From: Moraxella macacae 0408225
GTDB lineage: Bacteria; Pseudomonadota; Gammaproteobacteria; Pseudomonadales; Moraxellaceae
Assembly (NCBI RefSeq): GCF_000320365.1
Contig: NZ_ANIN01000001.1
Location: 124,001 to 188,000, forward strand
Length of the DNA stretch: 64,000 nt
Reading direction: 5' to 3'
Shown here: piece after piece, positions 1 through 9,403 of the stretch
Layout: each line of letters begins with the position of its first letter
Position numbering within the stretch: position 1 is the first letter of the stretch
Notes under the pieces: model-generated
The model's database searches: none
The model's input: only the letters and a program-made list of their open reading frames with translations
Told to the model about the DNA's origin: nothing
Program-made: the position numbers and the translations under genes

Positions 1-22
1 TAATTTGCTTAAGGAATTTTTT

Positions 23-355
23 ATGGTTGATTTAAAATCTTTATTTGTCAAAGCAGTTGAAGATAAAACATTGGACGTCAATGAATATATTTTTATGCCT
101 GAACGCGTGGATATGATGATCCAAGATGGGCGATTAAGCTGTGTGCTAAACAGTAACGGTAAAGTGGATTTTATTTATCATAAAAATGGCATTACTGAGG
201 TGCGTTCAGGTCTGCGCAAAAGTCCGTTTACATCATTTCGCAATGAGCTTCATTATGGGGTGTATGATGATGTTGTAGATGAAGTGATCGAGGCGGTAGA
301 AAAAATCATTAACAGCCAGTCAAAATATTTTAATTTTGCAACAGACAATGGCTAA
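23..355 (+). CDS. Conserved-looking hypothetical protein
   Basis: I do not recognise this 110-residue protein. The ATG at 23 is preferred over an upstream TTG at 5 because AAGGA (11-15) sits at good ribosome-binding distance. The product is soluble, mixed alpha/beta in appearance and acidic. It has no signal peptide, no membrane segment and no cysteine cluster. Residues around 40-80 alternate charged and hydrophobic positions and the C-terminal third is probably helical. It is convergent with radA, with only about 40 bases between the two stop codons. Its own upstream context lies outside the window, so operon membership cannot be judged. Confidence 0.7.
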   Translation: MVDLKSLFVKAVEDKTLDVNEYIFMPERVDMMIQDGRLSCVLNSNGKVDFIYHKNGITEVRSGLRKSPFTSFRNELHYGVYDDVVDEVIEAVEKIINSQSKYFNFATDNG

Positions 356-398
356 TTTTTAAACAGTTTCTTTAAAAAACTTTAAAAATGAAAACACT

Positions 399-1799
399 TT
401 AAAAATCAAACGCTTTGTAAATTGCTTCTTCTAAGCGTTCTACACCGATAATCGTTAAACCTGCAAACTGCTCCAAATGTGCTTTTGGAGCATTGGCTTT
501 TGGTATGATTGCATGGGTAAAACCGTGCTTTATCGCTTCTTTTAAGCGTTCTTGTCCATTTGGTATGGGACGAATTTCTCCAGACAGCCCCACTTCACCA
601 AACACCGCCAAGGTATAAGGCAACGGCTTTTCTTTAATACTGGAAGCACAAGCAAGCAATACCGCCAAATCCGATCCTGTTTCCAATACTTTCACGCCGC
701 CAACCACATTGACATAAACATCTTGGCCGCTTGTATGAATACCACCATGACGGTGCATAACTGCCAAAAGCATAGCCAAACGTTGATAGTCAAGTCCAAT
801 TGCCATGCGCCTTGGTTGCCCTTGAGCATCATCTACCAAGGCCTGTACTTCCACAAGCAACGGCCGCGTCCCTTCTCGACTCACCATCACAACCGATCCT
901 GCAATGGGCTTATCGTATCGACTTAAAAAAATCGCTGAAGGGTTGGCAACTTCTTTTAAACCCACATCAGTCATCGCAAAAATACCCAGTTCGTTCACCG
1001 CTCCAAAACGGTTTTTTACCGCTCGTATCATGCGAAAACGACTGTCCGATTGCCCCTCAAAATACAGCACGGTATCCACCATATGTTCAAGCACTCTAGG
1101 CCCTGCCAATGCTCCTTCTTTGGTAACATGCCCCACCAAAAAAAGTGCCGTGCCTGTTTGTTTGGCATAACGGGTCAAAATCGCTGCCGACTCGCGGATT
1201 TGGCTTACCCCTCCTGGTGCTGATTGAATGGCTTCTGTGTAGAGGGTTTGGATAGAATCTATCACAGCAACAGCGGGCTGCTCTTGGGTTAACGCATGAC
1301 AAATGGTCTCCACATTGGTTTCTGCCAATACTTTAAGCGAACCATTTGATAGGCCTAAGCGTCCAGCTCGCATAGCAACCTGTGATAAGCTCTCTTCACC
1401 AGTTACATACAAGGCACTGCCTGCAAGACTTACGTTTTCAGCCATATGAATCGCAGTTTGCAATAAAATTGTGGATTTACCAATGCCCGGATCGCCACCA
1501 ATTAACACCACAGAACCCGCCACCAAACCACCACCAAGCACACGATCAAACTCGCCGATGCCTGTTGAAAGCCGAGTATCAAAAGTCATCTGTACTGCAT
1601 GAAGTGGTATGACCGCGGATTGCTCTCCTGCGTAGTTTTTAGCCTTGGTTTTGCCTGTGGTTTTATGGTGAGGCATGGCAGTAACACTGGGAGCTTCAGT
1701 GAGTGAATTCCATTCACCACAATCGCTGCATTGCCCTGACCATTTGCCAAAGTGCATACCACAGTTTTGACAGACGTAATTGGTTTTTACTTTTGCCAT
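399..1799 (-). CDS. radA: DNA repair protein RadA
   Basis: RadA (Sms) is a RecA-like ATPase that drives branch migration of recombination intermediates and helps process stalled forks; in competent bacteria it also extends D-loops during transformation. The 466-residue length is typical. A four-cysteine zinc finger lies at residues 10-27 (CxxC, then CxxC), Walker A GGDPGIGKST at 101-110, and the RadA-specific KNRFG motif at 262-266. The remaining C-terminal part is a Lon-protease-like domain. It is the last gene of a minus-strand run after lptB, about 95 bases away. A GAG a few bases before the ATG is a weak ribosome-binding site. Confidence 0.95.
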   Translation of the reverse strand: MAKVKTNYVCQNCGMHFGKWSGQCSDCGEWNSLTEAPSVTAMPHHKTTGKTKAKNYAGEQSAVIPLHAVQMTFDTRLSTGIGEFDRVLGGGLVAGSVVLIGGDPGIGKSTILLQTAIHMAENVSLAGSALYVTGEESLSQVAMRAGRLGLSNGSLKVLAETNVETICHALTQEQPAVAVIDSIQTLYTEAIQSAPGGVSQIRESAAILTRYAKQTGTALFLVGHVTKEGALAGPRVLEHMVDTVLYFEGQSDSRFRMIRAVKNRFGAVNELGIFAMTDVGLKEVANPSAIFLSRYDKPIAGSVVMVSREGTRPLLVEVQALVDDAQGQPRRMAIGLDYQRLAMLLAVMHRHGGIHTSGQDVYVNVVGGVKVLETGSDLAVLLACASSIKEKPLPYTLAVFGEVGLSGEIRPIPNGQERLKEAIKHGFTHAIIPKANAPKAHLEQFAGLTIIGVERLEEAIYKAFDF

Positions 1800-1895
1800 T
1801 TTTTAACTCAATTGTTTTTCAATTATCTGATTGTTTAAGCCATCTTATTTATGTAAGGTTTATACTTAACCCAATTATCACTTAATCCATATCAA

Positions 1896-2639
1896 TCACA
1901 CCACAAAATCCTCGCCCAAATACACTTTTTTCACCAATTCATTTTGCAAAATATCATCAGGCGTGCCATCAGCAATAATCATACCTTCAGACACAATGTA
2001 GGCTTTTTCACAAATTGCCAATGTTTCTCGCACATTATGATCAGTGATTAACACCCCAATGCCACGATTTTTTAGCTTGGTAATTATATCCATAATATCA
2101 CCAACCGAAATTGGATCAACCCCAGCAAACGGTTCATCAAGCAAAATAAACTTTGGATTACCGGCCAAACAACGTGCAATTTCACAGCGACGCCTCTCAC
2201 CACCTGACACACTCATGCCAAGCGAATGACGCACATGAGTTAAATGAAATTCAGCAATAAGACTTTCTAAAGTTTGGCGTTTGGCAATTTTATCAAGGTC
2301 GCGACGCGTTTGCAAAATTGCCAAAATATTTTGTTCAATGCTTAATTTGCGAAAAATAGACGCTTCTTGTGGCAAATAACCAATACCCACTTTGGCTCTT
2401 TCGTGCATAGCAAGCGATGAAATATCCCTTTCCCCCAACTGGATTTGCCCTTTATCCATATCAACCAATCCTACCACCATATAAAAACTGGTAGTTTTGC
2501 CTGCACCGTTTGGACCGAGTAAACCCACAACTTGCCCACTTTCCACCGAAAAAGACACATCTTTTACCACCCAACGCTTGCTGTAACGCTTAGCAAGGTG
2601 TTTCATCACAAGATGTTCATGCAAGGCATTGACAGACAT
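1896..2639 (-). CDS. lptB: LPS export ABC transporter ATPase LptB
   Basis: LptB is the cytoplasmic ATPase of the LptB2FGC complex, which extracts lipopolysaccharide from the inner membrane and pushes it along the Lpt bridge. The 247-residue protein has Walker [10 protein letters not shown] at 42-50, the ABC signature SGGER near 145-149, Walker B LLDEP near 166-170 and the H-loop histidine near 201. AAAGGA precedes the ATG. The gene follows lptA on the same strand, separated by a 92-base gap that carries a 15-bp tandem repeat. lptF and lptG are not in the window. Confidence 0.95.
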   Translation of the reverse strand: MSVNALHEHLVMKHLAKRYSKRWVVKDVSFSVESGQVVGLLGPNGAGKTTSFYMVVGLVDMDKGQIQLGERDISSLAMHERAKVGIGYLPQEASIFRKLSIEQNILAILQTRRDLDKIAKRQTLESLIAEFHLTHVRHSLGMSVSGGERRRCEIARCLAGNPKFILLDEPFAGVDPISVGDIMDIITKLKNRGIGVLITDHNVRETLAICEKAYIVSEGMIIADGTPDDILQNELVKKVYLGEDFVV

Positions 2640-2692
2640 AGTTTTCCTTTTTTGGTTTGGTTATGGATAAATTTTATCACAATGCTTTTTAT

Positions 2693-2730
2693 TAACAGCG
2701 TTTTTTATAACAGCGTTTTTTATAACAGTG
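2693..2730. repeat. 15-bp tandem repeat between lptA and lptB
   Basis: The unit TAACAGCGTTTTTTA occurs twice exactly (2693-2707, 2708-2722), followed by a partial third copy with one change. It abuts the stop codon of lptA. It is one of many short tandem duplications in this window. Confidence 0.85.
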
Positions 2731-2731
2731 C

Positions 2732-3328
2732 TTAGCGTACGCCCACACGATTGCTCTCTTGTGGCGGAAATACCAACTCTACGCGTTGTTTTGCACTTGA
2801 TGTGGCTTCTACATCGCCCACTTTTAGGCTATAGCGAATGATGTTGCCTGAAAAACTTGCACCATTTTGGCTTAAACGTGCATTGCCTGTCAAGGTAACA
2901 ATGCCTGTTTTGACATTGTACTCAATGCGGCCAGCCTGCCCTTTTGCCAGGCCTTTTTCTTTACTCACCATTTGTTGAATGCTTGCAGGATTTCCGATTG
3001 CAATTGCACTTTCAATCGCTCGCTTAGGTGATAAATTAACCGATAAATTTTGAGCATTGATTTTTAACGTCCCTTGCGTAATGCTAACATTGCCCGAATA
3101 AGTGGCTTTGCCCGTACTTTCGCTGTAAGTGGCTTTATCCGCCAATAGCCGAATCGGCTCGTTAACATCAGAAGGCAGAGCAAAACTTGACACGCTTTGC
3201 CCCAATAACATCACCGTCATACCAATTTGCACGGTTTTTTTGGCAGTTTTTTTAATGATAAATTGGTTGACAATGTGGTTAACAAATTGGTTAACAAATT
3301 GATTAACAATGTGTTTAATAATTAACAT
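2732..3328 (-). CDS. lptA: LPS transport periplasmic protein LptA
   Basis: LptA is the periplasmic OstA-fold protein that polymerises into the bridge carrying LPS from LptC to LptD. The body from about residue 55 on (ADKATYSESTGKATYSGNV and the following beta-strand repeats) fits the family. The ATG at 3328 is used; an in-frame TTG lies 9 bases upstream. The N-terminus is unusual: before the hydrophobic signal core (about residues 33-50, ending in SSFA) lies a roughly 25-residue stretch built from VNQF/VNHI tetrapeptides, encoded by a 12-bp tandem repeat. Internal starts nearer the hydrophobic core (for example the Met of MTVMLLG) are possible. It sits between lptC and lptB on the same strand. 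Confidence 0.9.
   Translation of the reverse strand: MLIIKHIVNQFVNQFVNHIVNQFIIKKTAKKTVQIGMTVMLLGQSVSSFALPSDVNEPIRLLADKATYSESTGKATYSGNVSITQGTLKINAQNLSVNLSPKRAIESAIAIGNPASIQQMVSKEKGLAKGQAGRIEYNVKTGIVTLTGNARLSQNGASFSGNIIRYSLKVGDVEATSSAKQRVELVFPPQESNRVGVR
3261..3320. repeat. Five 12-bp units inside the 5' end of lptA
   Basis: Five consecutive 12-base units, variants of aattggttaaca and atgtggttaaca, fill 3261-3320. They encode four-residue repeats of the VNQF/VNHI type in LptA, so the reading frame is kept whatever the copy number. Confidence 0.8.
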
Positions 3329-3369
3329 AAAACCCAACGCCTGTTGTTAAAATTTTGATATTTTTTCAT
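3322..3369 (-). other. Possible short leader ORF overlapping the lptA start
   Basis: On the minus strand, 15 codons (MKKYQNFNNRRWVLC) begin 7 bases after the lptC stop and end in TAA a few bases past the lptA ATG, in another frame. The N-terminus looks like a cytosolic start followed by basic residues. Two explanations fit: a short translationally coupled leader, or the ancestral LptA start separated by a frameshift from the signal peptide. The sequence alone does not decide. Confidence 0.35.
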
Positions 3370-3375
3370 ATTGGT

Positions 3376-3954
3376 TTAATTGTTTTGATTAGGCAAAAAA
3401 GTCATTTCAACCTTGTCAAATTGATACTCTCCTGTCGCAATATTACCAAACATTTTTTGAGCATTAAAAACATTGCCAGCTTGGTTGACTTGTACTTTGT
3501 GATCACTCATCACTTGCTTGGTTTTTAAATTACCCAACATTTGTTCGGTCGTAAACCAAATAGGCTGTGATGATGGGTTCGAGCTGTTTGATGGATTTTG
3601 CCAATTAACCACCATCACACGATTTGTTAGCCGAACAATTTGTTGCACTTCATCTAAAGTCGCTTGCCCTGCGGTGATCTTAGCTGTTTTATTTGCTTGG
3701 TTATAAAGGGTGATTGTAGGTTTATCCAATACAGCAAAACGCGTATTTTGATAATGAGTAACGCCATCTGCCGTCATGCGATAACTAACCGCCCCTGTGG
3801 CATCGGTTTGCACCGCTTCAATTTTGCCAGCTTCATAATCAATATCAGACGCTTTAAGCTCCAAAGTGGCAAGTGAACTGTCGCTGCTTTGGTAAAAATA
3901 CCCTGCAATCGCAATGCACATTAACCCCAAAATCAGCAACGTTTTAGTGGACAT
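3376..3954 (-). CDS. lptC: LPS export system protein LptC
   Basis: LptC is the bitopic inner-membrane protein that receives LPS from LptFG and hands it to LptA. The 192-residue length is usual. An N-terminal membrane anchor (about residues 5-22) is followed by a periplasmic OstA-like domain with the family pattern of alternating short beta-strands. AAGGC lies before the ATG. It is flanked by kdsC upstream (49-base gap) and lptA downstream, the conserved kdsD-kdsC-lptC-lptA-lptB order of many gammaproteobacteria, which strongly supports the call despite low sequence conservation in this family. Confidence 0.9.
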   Translation of the reverse strand: MSTKTLLILGLMCIAIAGYFYQSSDSSLATLELKASDIDYEAGKIEAVQTDATGAVSYRMTADGVTHYQNTRFAVLDKPTITLYNQANKTAKITAGQATLDEVQQIVRLTNRVMVVNWQNPSNSSNPSSQPIWFTTEQMLGNLKTKQVMSDHKVQVNQAGNVFNAQKMFGNIATGEYQFDKVEMTFLPNQNN

Positions 3955-4003
3955 AGTTTGCCTTTTTCACAAATTTTAGTTGTCATTAAACCACTTAAAA
4001 ACA

Positions 4004-4528
4004 TTAATCTGCGTATTTTGCCAACATTTTATCATAATTATCCGTGGCTTTTAAAATAATATCACACACCTCTCGCACCGCCCCTTCGCCACCGTTACGC
4101 GTGGTTATCATATCCACACGTTTAATCACCTCACTGTGTGCATTTGGTACGGTTGCAGCAAAACCCACCGCTTGCAAGGCTTTAATATCAGGCAAATCAT
4201 CGCCCATATAGGCACATTCTGTCAAGCCAATGTTTAGATTTTCTAACAACTCGCTTAAGGCAACGATTTTATCTTCACGTCCTTGCACCAAAAAATCAAC
4301 CCCCAGTTCTTTGGCACGATTGGCAACAATTTGGCTGTTTCGCCCTGTAATAATCGCAATTTTAATACCAAATTCTTGCAAACGCTTCATACCAAAACCA
4401 TCTTGCACATTAAAAGTTTTGGTTTCTACGCCATTGGCATCATAAATAATCTGTCCATTAGACAATACACCGTCCACATCTAACACCAACATCTTGATAT
4501 TTCTGGCTTTTTTTAATAAACTTTGCAT
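4004..4528 (-). CDS. kdsC: KDO-8-phosphate phosphatase KdsC
   Basis: KdsC hydrolyses 3-deoxy-D-manno-octulosonate 8-phosphate to Kdo, the third step of Kdo synthesis. It is a HAD-superfamily enzyme lacking a large cap domain. The catalytic DVDG motif (Asp17 nucleophile, Asp19 acid/base) is present, followed by a TGR motif near 61 and GDD (110-111) that bind phosphate and magnesium. The ATG at 4528 with GGA upstream is chosen; an in-frame TTG lies 12 bases earlier. It follows kdsD by about 60 bases, and kdsA lies elsewhere in the window (37.9 kb). Confidence 0.93.
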   Translation of the reverse strand: MQSLLKKARNIKMLVLDVDGVLSNGQIIYDANGVETKTFNVQDGFGMKRLQEFGIKIAIITGRNSQIVANRAKELGVDFLVQGREDKIVALSELLENLNIGLTECAYMGDDLPDIKALQAVGFAATVPNAHSEVIKRVDMITTRNGGEGAVREVCDIILKATDNYDKMLAKYAD

Positions 4529-4588
4529 CTTTTTTTCCAATTTTTATAAAATTTAGTTACAATAAAATTTAGTTATACTTAATAAAAT

Positions 4589-5578
4589 CTACTTTAACCC
4601 AGCTTGTAATAAATCGTGCAAACCAATAATCCCTGCCAAGGTTTTGTCTTGATTTAACACCAACAACTGATTCACTTTTTGTTCGTTCATTTGGGTGAGT
4701 GCATCAGATGCGCGCAGACTTGGATCAATGTGTTTTGGATTTTTGGTCATAATCTTAGCAATTCCAGTTGTCAGCGTAATATTTTTTGCCAATGCTCGGC
4801 GCAAATCCCCATCGGTAAACACGCCCACCACTTGATTTTGTTCATTGACAATCACAGTAATACCAAGCCGTCCGCCAGTCATGCTAAACAAAGCCTGTTT
4901 TAAAGTTACATTTTTAGCAATTATCGGCAGATCTTTAGCGTGCATCATATCACTAACACGCGTTAACAAACGTTTCCCCAATGCCCCTGCAGGGTGCGAC
5001 AAGGCAAAATCATCTAAGGTAAAATTTTTGCTATGCACCAAGGCTACCGCCAAGGCATCGCCCAACGCCAGTGTTGCAGTGGTACTGGAAGTTGGAGCAA
5101 GTCCAAGCGGACAGGCTTCGTTAGACTTACCCAAGGTTAAAGCAACTGTGGCAGATTGTGGCAAAATACCTTGTTTAGTACGACTAATACTAATCAGTGG
5201 AATATTAAGTTTTTCTACAACAGGCAATAAAGTGCGAATCTCGTCCGATTGCCCTGAATTAGAAATTGCCACCAACACATCGCCCTTCACCAACATACCC
5301 AAATCACCATGCCCTCCTTCTGCAGGGTGCATAAAAAATGACGGCGTACCTGTAGATGCAAACGTAGCGGCAATTTTGCGGCCGATATGTCCTGATTTGC
5401 CCATACCCGTAACCACCACTCTTCCTTGGCAATTTTCCAACAACTCGCAAGCAGTAACAAACCTATCATCAAGCTCCTCTATCAGCACTTGCAAGGCGTG
5501 GCGTTCGGTTTCGATCGCTTCTTTGGCGTATGTTAAATAGTCAATGGCTTTGGGGGTTGTTTGGGTGGTTTGATTCAT
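4589..5578 (-). CDS. kdsD: Arabinose-5-phosphate isomerase KdsD
   Basis: KdsD interconverts ribulose 5-phosphate and arabinose 5-phosphate, supplying the first Kdo precursor. The 329 residues comprise an N-terminal SIS sugar-isomerase domain (GMGKSGHIGRK near 58-68, HPAEGGHGDLG near 84-94, NSGQSDE near 107) and a C-terminal pair of CBS domains (about 210-329). AGGTG precedes the ATG. As the first gene of the run ending in radA, it probably carries the operon promoter in the preceding AT-rich gap. I could not assign a convincing -35/-10 pair there. Confidence 0.94.
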   Translation of the reverse strand: MNQTTQTTPKAIDYLTYAKEAIETERHALQVLIEELDDRFVTACELLENCQGRVVVTGMGKSGHIGRKIAATFASTGTPSFFMHPAEGGHGDLGMLVKGDVLVAISNSGQSDEIRTLLPVVEKLNIPLISISRTKQGILPQSATVALTLGKSNEACPLGLAPTSSTTATLALGDALAVALVHSKNFTLDDFALSHPAGALGKRLLTRVSDMMHAKDLPIIAKNVTLKQALFSMTGGRLGITVIVNEQNQVVGVFTDGDLRRALAKNITLTTGIAKIMTKNPKHIDPSLRASDALTQMNEQKVNQLLVLNQDKTLAGIIGLHDLLQAGLK

Positions 5579-5883
5579 GATGCACCTATTTTTAGGGCTA
5601 TTTTTGGTTGATTTTGCATGGTTTTAGCAAAAATAGCGAAAATAAATTTTTATCATAGCTTAACTTAACAAGTTATTCAGTAGTTTATTTGTCAAAATTT
5701 GTTAAAATTTTTATGTAGAAATACTTAACTAAGGTTTTTTATGACGTTTTATTAAAAACATCGTTATTAGAAAAATACCAAAAAAGAAAAACAAATAAAA
5801 AACCGAGCCTAAGCCCAGTTCTTTTTATTAACTTTATCTTCAAACATTGGTTAAAAAACTTGGTTTAACTGTTGGTTTTATCA
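5579..5883. other. Intergenic region between kdsD and hfq
   Basis: The stretch is AT-rich and without an ORF. It must contain the promoter of the minus-strand kdsD operon (proximal to 5579-5720) and the 3' end of the hfq transcript, marked by a hairpin terminator at 5795-5820. A TTGACA occurs near 5680-5700 on the minus strand, but no -10 at normal spacing was found. Confidence 0.6.
5795..5820 (-). terminator. Rho-independent terminator of hfq
   Basis: On the minus strand AACTGGGC and GCTCGGTT pair over 8 bp (two G-U pairs) around a TTAG loop, followed by six T. It lies about 65 bases past the hfq stop codon. Confidence 0.75.
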
Positions 5884-6432
5884 TCAACTTTTTTCATCAT
5901 CATTGTCAAAATCTTGCTCATCGCTTTCAAATTCGTTTGATTTTTGAACATCAAATCCGCTCGTTTCAAAACCACGTTCACCAAAACCACTGCGATCAAA
6001 ACCCACATTGCCAAAACTGCGTTGCTCTTTGTCAAAACCATTATCAAAACCATTGGCATTGCTATCAAAACCACCAAAACCACGTTCACTGCGATTGTTG
6101 GCAAAACTTGGTGTGCGACTGGTAACCGTGCCAAAACCACCACGCGATACACCGCCATATTGTGGCGATTCAAAACCTGTGGGGCGTTCAAAACCCATGC
6201 TGCTTGGAGGCATTTCACCTGTGGTGCGAGGGTTTCGAACAGGGACAACCGTTGAAATGGCGTGTTTATAAACCATTTGGCTAACGGTATTTTTTAACAA
6301 AACAACGTATTGATCAAAAGATTCAATATGACCTTGTAATTTTATGCCATTTACCAAAAAAATCGAAACAGGAATGCGATCTTTGCGCAAAGAATTCAAA
6401 AAAGGATCTTGTAAGGTTTGGCCTTTTGACAT
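5884..6432 (-). CDS. hfq: RNA chaperone Hfq with long FG-rich tail
   Basis: Hfq is a hexameric Sm-like protein that pairs small RNAs with target mRNAs. Residues 1-68 form the conserved core: [10 protein letters not shown] near the N-terminus, Sm1, and the YKHAIS Sm2 motif at 55-60. The tail of about 114 residues is low-complexity and built from GF-, GFD- and GFE-type repeats, ending in an acidic stretch rich in Asp and Glu. Enterobacterial Hfq is about 100 residues; long Gly-rich tails are known in Moraxellaceae. GGAG precedes the ATG. It follows miaA on the same strand, as in many gammaproteobacteria, with a 164-base gap holding a 16-bp tandem repeat (6545-6576). Confidence 0.95.
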   Translation of the reverse strand: MSKGQTLQDPFLNSLRKDRIPVSIFLVNGIKLQGHIESFDQYVVLLKNTVSQMVYKHAISTVVPVRNPRTTGEMPPSSMGFERPTGFESPQYGGVSRGGFGTVTSRTPSFANNRSERGFGGFDSNANGFDNGFDKEQRSFGNVGFDRSGFGERGFETSGFDVQKSNEFESDEQDFDNDDEKS

Positions 6433-6596
6433 AGTGAGTTCTCCGAAATTTTGTCAAGTTTCTGCAAAATTTGTTATTGTAACAATATTTTTTACTGTAA
6501 ATATTTGTTATTGTAAATAAAGAAAAAAAATTGAACTTTAGCTGTTTATATTGTAGCGAATTTATATTGTAGCGAAAATAAAAAAATTTATAACGT

Positions 6597-7550
6597 TTAT
6601 AACAGTTTTGTAATTTCATTTACGCTAAAAAATTGTTGTAAATTATGCTGTTCATGCAGTTTTTTTGTGTTTAATAATTTTCGCATCCATGTATATTGGC
6701 GTTTTGCTAACTGTCTTGTTGCATATAATGCCTGATTTTGCATGGCTTGTCTAGCATGAATTGTGTTTTCATTGGGGTTTTTTGCAATTTTTTGTAAAAA
6801 ATCCCACGCTTGACGATAGCCCACGCATCGCATAGAAGGCATATCGGCGTGTAATTGGTAATTTTCTTGTAAAGCAATCACCTCTTGTAAAAACCCCTGC
6901 CGCCACATCATATCAAGGCGCAGGGCAATTTTATCGTGCAGCCACGCACGATCAGGCATGACACAATAAATCGACCACTGTTGGTTAGGATTGTCCGCCA
7001 AAGCAATGTTGGGTTGCTGTTGCCACTGGCTTAACGGCTTGCCCGTTTGTAAAAAAACCTCCACCGCTCGTCCAATCCTCTGTGTGTCGGTTGGAAAAAA
7101 TTTATTTGCCAACACCGGATCATGCTGCGCCAAAAACGCATGCACTTGTTCAATGCCTTGATTGGCAATCATGGTTTGCACGATTTTTCTGGTTTCGGAC
7201 AATGTAGCAGGAATATCGGCAATGCCATCTAAAATTGCCATGTAATACATCATCGTACCGCCAACAAGCAGCGGAATTTTACCATTTTTATGGGCAAATT
7301 CAATGCTTTTTTGTACATCATTAACAAATTGTGCAACACTGTATGTTTCGTCAGGATTAATAATATTGACCAAATCATGTGGGTATTTGGCAAGTTCATC
7401 TTGAGTGGGTTTTGCCGTGCCTATGTTCATATCGCGGTAAATTAAGGCACTGTCAACCGAAATAAGATGATATCGCCCTGTATCATACAACTCATAAGCC
7501 AAGGCGGTTTTGCCACTGGCCGTTGGGGCAATAAGACAAATAACTTGCAT
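6597..7550 (-). CDS. miaA: tRNA dimethylallyltransferase MiaA
   Basis: MiaA transfers a dimethylallyl group to N6 of A37 in tRNAs reading UNN codons, the first step of the ms2i6A pathway. The 317-residue protein has the P-loop APTASGKT at 8-15 and the DSALIYRDMNIGTAKP substrate motif around 33-48. The C-terminal YATRQLAKRQYTWMRKL stretch is the usual family ending. AAAGG lies before the ATG. It is followed by hfq, and divergent miaB on the other side encodes the next enzyme of the pathway. Confidence 0.95.
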   Translation of the reverse strand: MQVICLIAPTASGKTALAYELYDTGRYHLISVDSALIYRDMNIGTAKPTQDELAKYPHDLVNIINPDETYSVAQFVNDVQKSIEFAHKNGKIPLLVGGTMMYYMAILDGIADIPATLSETRKIVQTMIANQGIEQVHAFLAQHDPVLANKFFPTDTQRIGRAVEVFLQTGKPLSQWQQQPNIALADNPNQQWSIYCVMPDRAWLHDKIALRLDMMWRQGFLQEVIALQENYQLHADMPSMRCVGYRQAWDFLQKIAKNPNENTIHARQAMQNQALYATRQLAKRQYTWMRKLLNTKKLHEQHNLQQFFSVNEITKLL

Positions 7551-7662
7551 AATACAACCTTTCGTTAGTAAAAACTTTATTCTGATAAAACAATTAATAA
7601 TAAAAAATTAATAATAAAACAATTTGTGATAAAACACGATGATCCATTTTAAGTATAGCATA

Positions 7663-7691
7663 ATGACAATGATATATAAATTTGTTATAAT
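7663..7691 (+). promoter_or_regulatory. Sigma-70 promoter of miaB
   Basis: ATGACA (7663-7668) and TATAAT (7686-7691) are separated by 17 bases, about 50 bases before the miaB start. A 13-bp tandem repeat (7704-7729) lies in the presumed leader. Confidence 0.7.
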
Positions 7692-7742
7692 ATTAGGTTA
7701 GGTAAAATTTACAATCAAAATTTACAATCAATAGGTAAGCTC

Positions 7743-9221
7743 ATGACCGTCGCTGTTTTTGATCCAAAAACCGTCCAATCCAATGTTACAAAAAACAATC
7801 TTGCAAAAAACAATTTTACAACAAGCAACATTGATAATGTGAAAAGTACGCAACCAAAAACCAAAAAAGTGTTCATTGAAACTCAAGGTTGCCAAATGAA
7901 CGTTTACGACTCCGAAAAAATGGCCGATGTATTGGGTGATAGTCATGGCATGATTGTTACCGATAATATTGACGAAGCAGATGTTTTGATTATGAACACC
8001 TGTTCTATCCGCGAAAAAGCCCAAGAAAAGGTATTTAGCCAATTAGGCCGATGGCGAAAATTAAAAGAAAAAAACCCTGAATTGATCATTGGTGTCGGTG
8101 GCTGTGTGGCATCACAAGAAGGTGATAATATCCAAGCACGTGCCCCTTATGTTGACATGGTATTTGGCCCTCAGACTCTGCACCGCCTACCTGAATTGTA
8201 CGAAAAATCTCAATCCCAAAGCAAGGTAAAACCTAAAAACCGCATCGGCGTGGTCGATGTGTCATTTCCAAGCATTGAAAAGTTTGACTTTTTGCCAGAA
8301 CCAAAAGTCCAAGGCTTTAAAGCATTTGTGTCCATTATGGAGGGCTGTTCAAAATATTGCTCATTTTGCGTTGTGCCGTATACGCGTGGCGAAGAAATTT
8401 CTCGTCCGCTTGATGATGTGCTTGCTGAGATTGACACTTTGGCCGAGCAAGGGGTGCGCGAAATTAATCTGTTGGGGCAAAATGTCAATGGCTATCGAGG
8501 CGAAAAAGCAGATGGCACAATTTGTCGCTTTAGTGAGTTATTGCACTATGTATCACACGTTGATGGCATTGACCGCATCCGCTTTACCACCAGTCATCCG
8601 CTAGAATTTACCGATGATATTATTGATGCCTATGCCAAAATTCCAAAACTTGTCAACCACCTACATCTGCCTGTACAAAGTGGTTCAAATCGCATTTTGC
8701 AGGCAATGAAACGCAACCACACCATTGATATTTATATCAACCAAATCAATAAGTTACGCTCTGTGCGTCCTGATATTTTATTGTCAAGCGATTTTATCAT
8801 AGGCTTTCCAAACGAAACCGATGAAGATTTTAATGACACGCTACAATTAGCCAAAGATTTAGACTTTGATCATTCATACAGTTTTATCTATTCTAAACGC
8901 CCTGGCACGCCTGCTTCTGATTTGGTTGACAATGTAGATTTGGCAACCAAAAAAGAGCGCCTTGCCACCTTTCAGCAGGTTATTTTAGACAGCACTTTTG
9001 CAAAAACGCGTGCAATGATTGGCACAATTGTCTCTGTGCTTGTAGAAGAAAAATCAGATCGCATGACAGGCTATTTACATGCTACGGCAGAAAATACGCG
9101 TTCCGTGGTATTCATTGGCTCTGACGCATTGCTCGGTAAATTTGTCAATGTAAAAATCACCGAATTTATTGGCCCACACATGGTAAAAGGTGAATTTGTA
9201 AGCGTGATTGATGAAGTTTGA
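7743..9221 (+). CDS. miaB: tRNA-2-methylthio-N6-dimethylallyladenosine synthase MiaB
   Basis: MiaB is a radical-SAM methylthiotransferase that converts i6A37 to ms2i6A37. The 492 residues hold the three auxiliary-cluster cysteines (Cys50 in GCQMN, Cys87 in NTCSIR, Cys121 in GGCV), the radical-SAM triad CSKYCSFC (Cys202, 206, 209), and a C-terminal TRAM domain. A poorly conserved, Asn/Lys/Thr-rich leader of about 40 residues precedes the core, so an internal start is possible. However, AGGT lies well placed before the ATG at 7743. The gene is divergent from miaA. Confidence 0.95.
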   Translation: MTVAVFDPKTVQSNVTKNNLAKNNFTTSNIDNVKSTQPKTKKVFIETQGCQMNVYDSEKMADVLGDSHGMIVTDNIDEADVLIMNTCSIREKAQEKVFSQLGRWRKLKEKNPELIIGVGGCVASQEGDNIQARAPYVDMVFGPQTLHRLPELYEKSQSQSKVKPKNRIGVVDVSFPSIEKFDFLPEPKVQGFKAFVSIMEGCSKYCSFCVVPYTRGEEISRPLDDVLAEIDTLAEQGVREINLLGQNVNGYRGEKADGTICRFSELLHYVSHVDGIDRIRFTTSHPLEFTDDIIDAYAKIPKLVNHLHLPVQSGSNRILQAMKRNHTIDIYINQINKLRSVRPDILLSSDFIIGFPNETDEDFNDTLQLAKDLDFDHSYSFIYSKRPGTPASDLVDNVDLATKKERLATFQQVILDSTFAKTRAMIGTIVSVLVEEKSDRMTGYLHATAENTRSVVFIGSDALLGKFVNVKITEFIGPHMVKGEFVSVIDEV

Positions 9222-9307
9222 TTGGTTATGAAATGGTAAGACAATCTGGGTAAGACAATACCAAATTATTGTTGATATTATTGTTGATTATTGTTGTTGA
9301 CTATTGT

Positions 9308-9392
9308 TGGTGCGAACGGAGGGACTTGAACCCTCACGCCGTGAAGCACTACCCCCTCAAGATAGCGTGTCTACCAATTCCACCACGTTCGC
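9308..9392 (-). tRNA. tRNA-Leu (anticodon GAG)
   Basis: A class II tRNA reading on the minus strand: acceptor arm GCGAACG/CGTTCGC, anticodon loop TTGAGGG giving GAG, a long variable arm, and an encoded CCA (9308-9310). It lies downstream of tpiA-secG, but a promoter-like TTGCTA/TAGAAT pair lies just before it. Confidence 0.95.
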
Positions 9393-9403
9393 AAAATTAG
9401 GAT

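Noticed and set aside
5847-6255. Open frames antisense to hfq rich in Gln-Asn-His or Lys-Thr
   Set aside because: They mirror the repetitive GFD-coding tail of hfq and have no ribosome-binding site.
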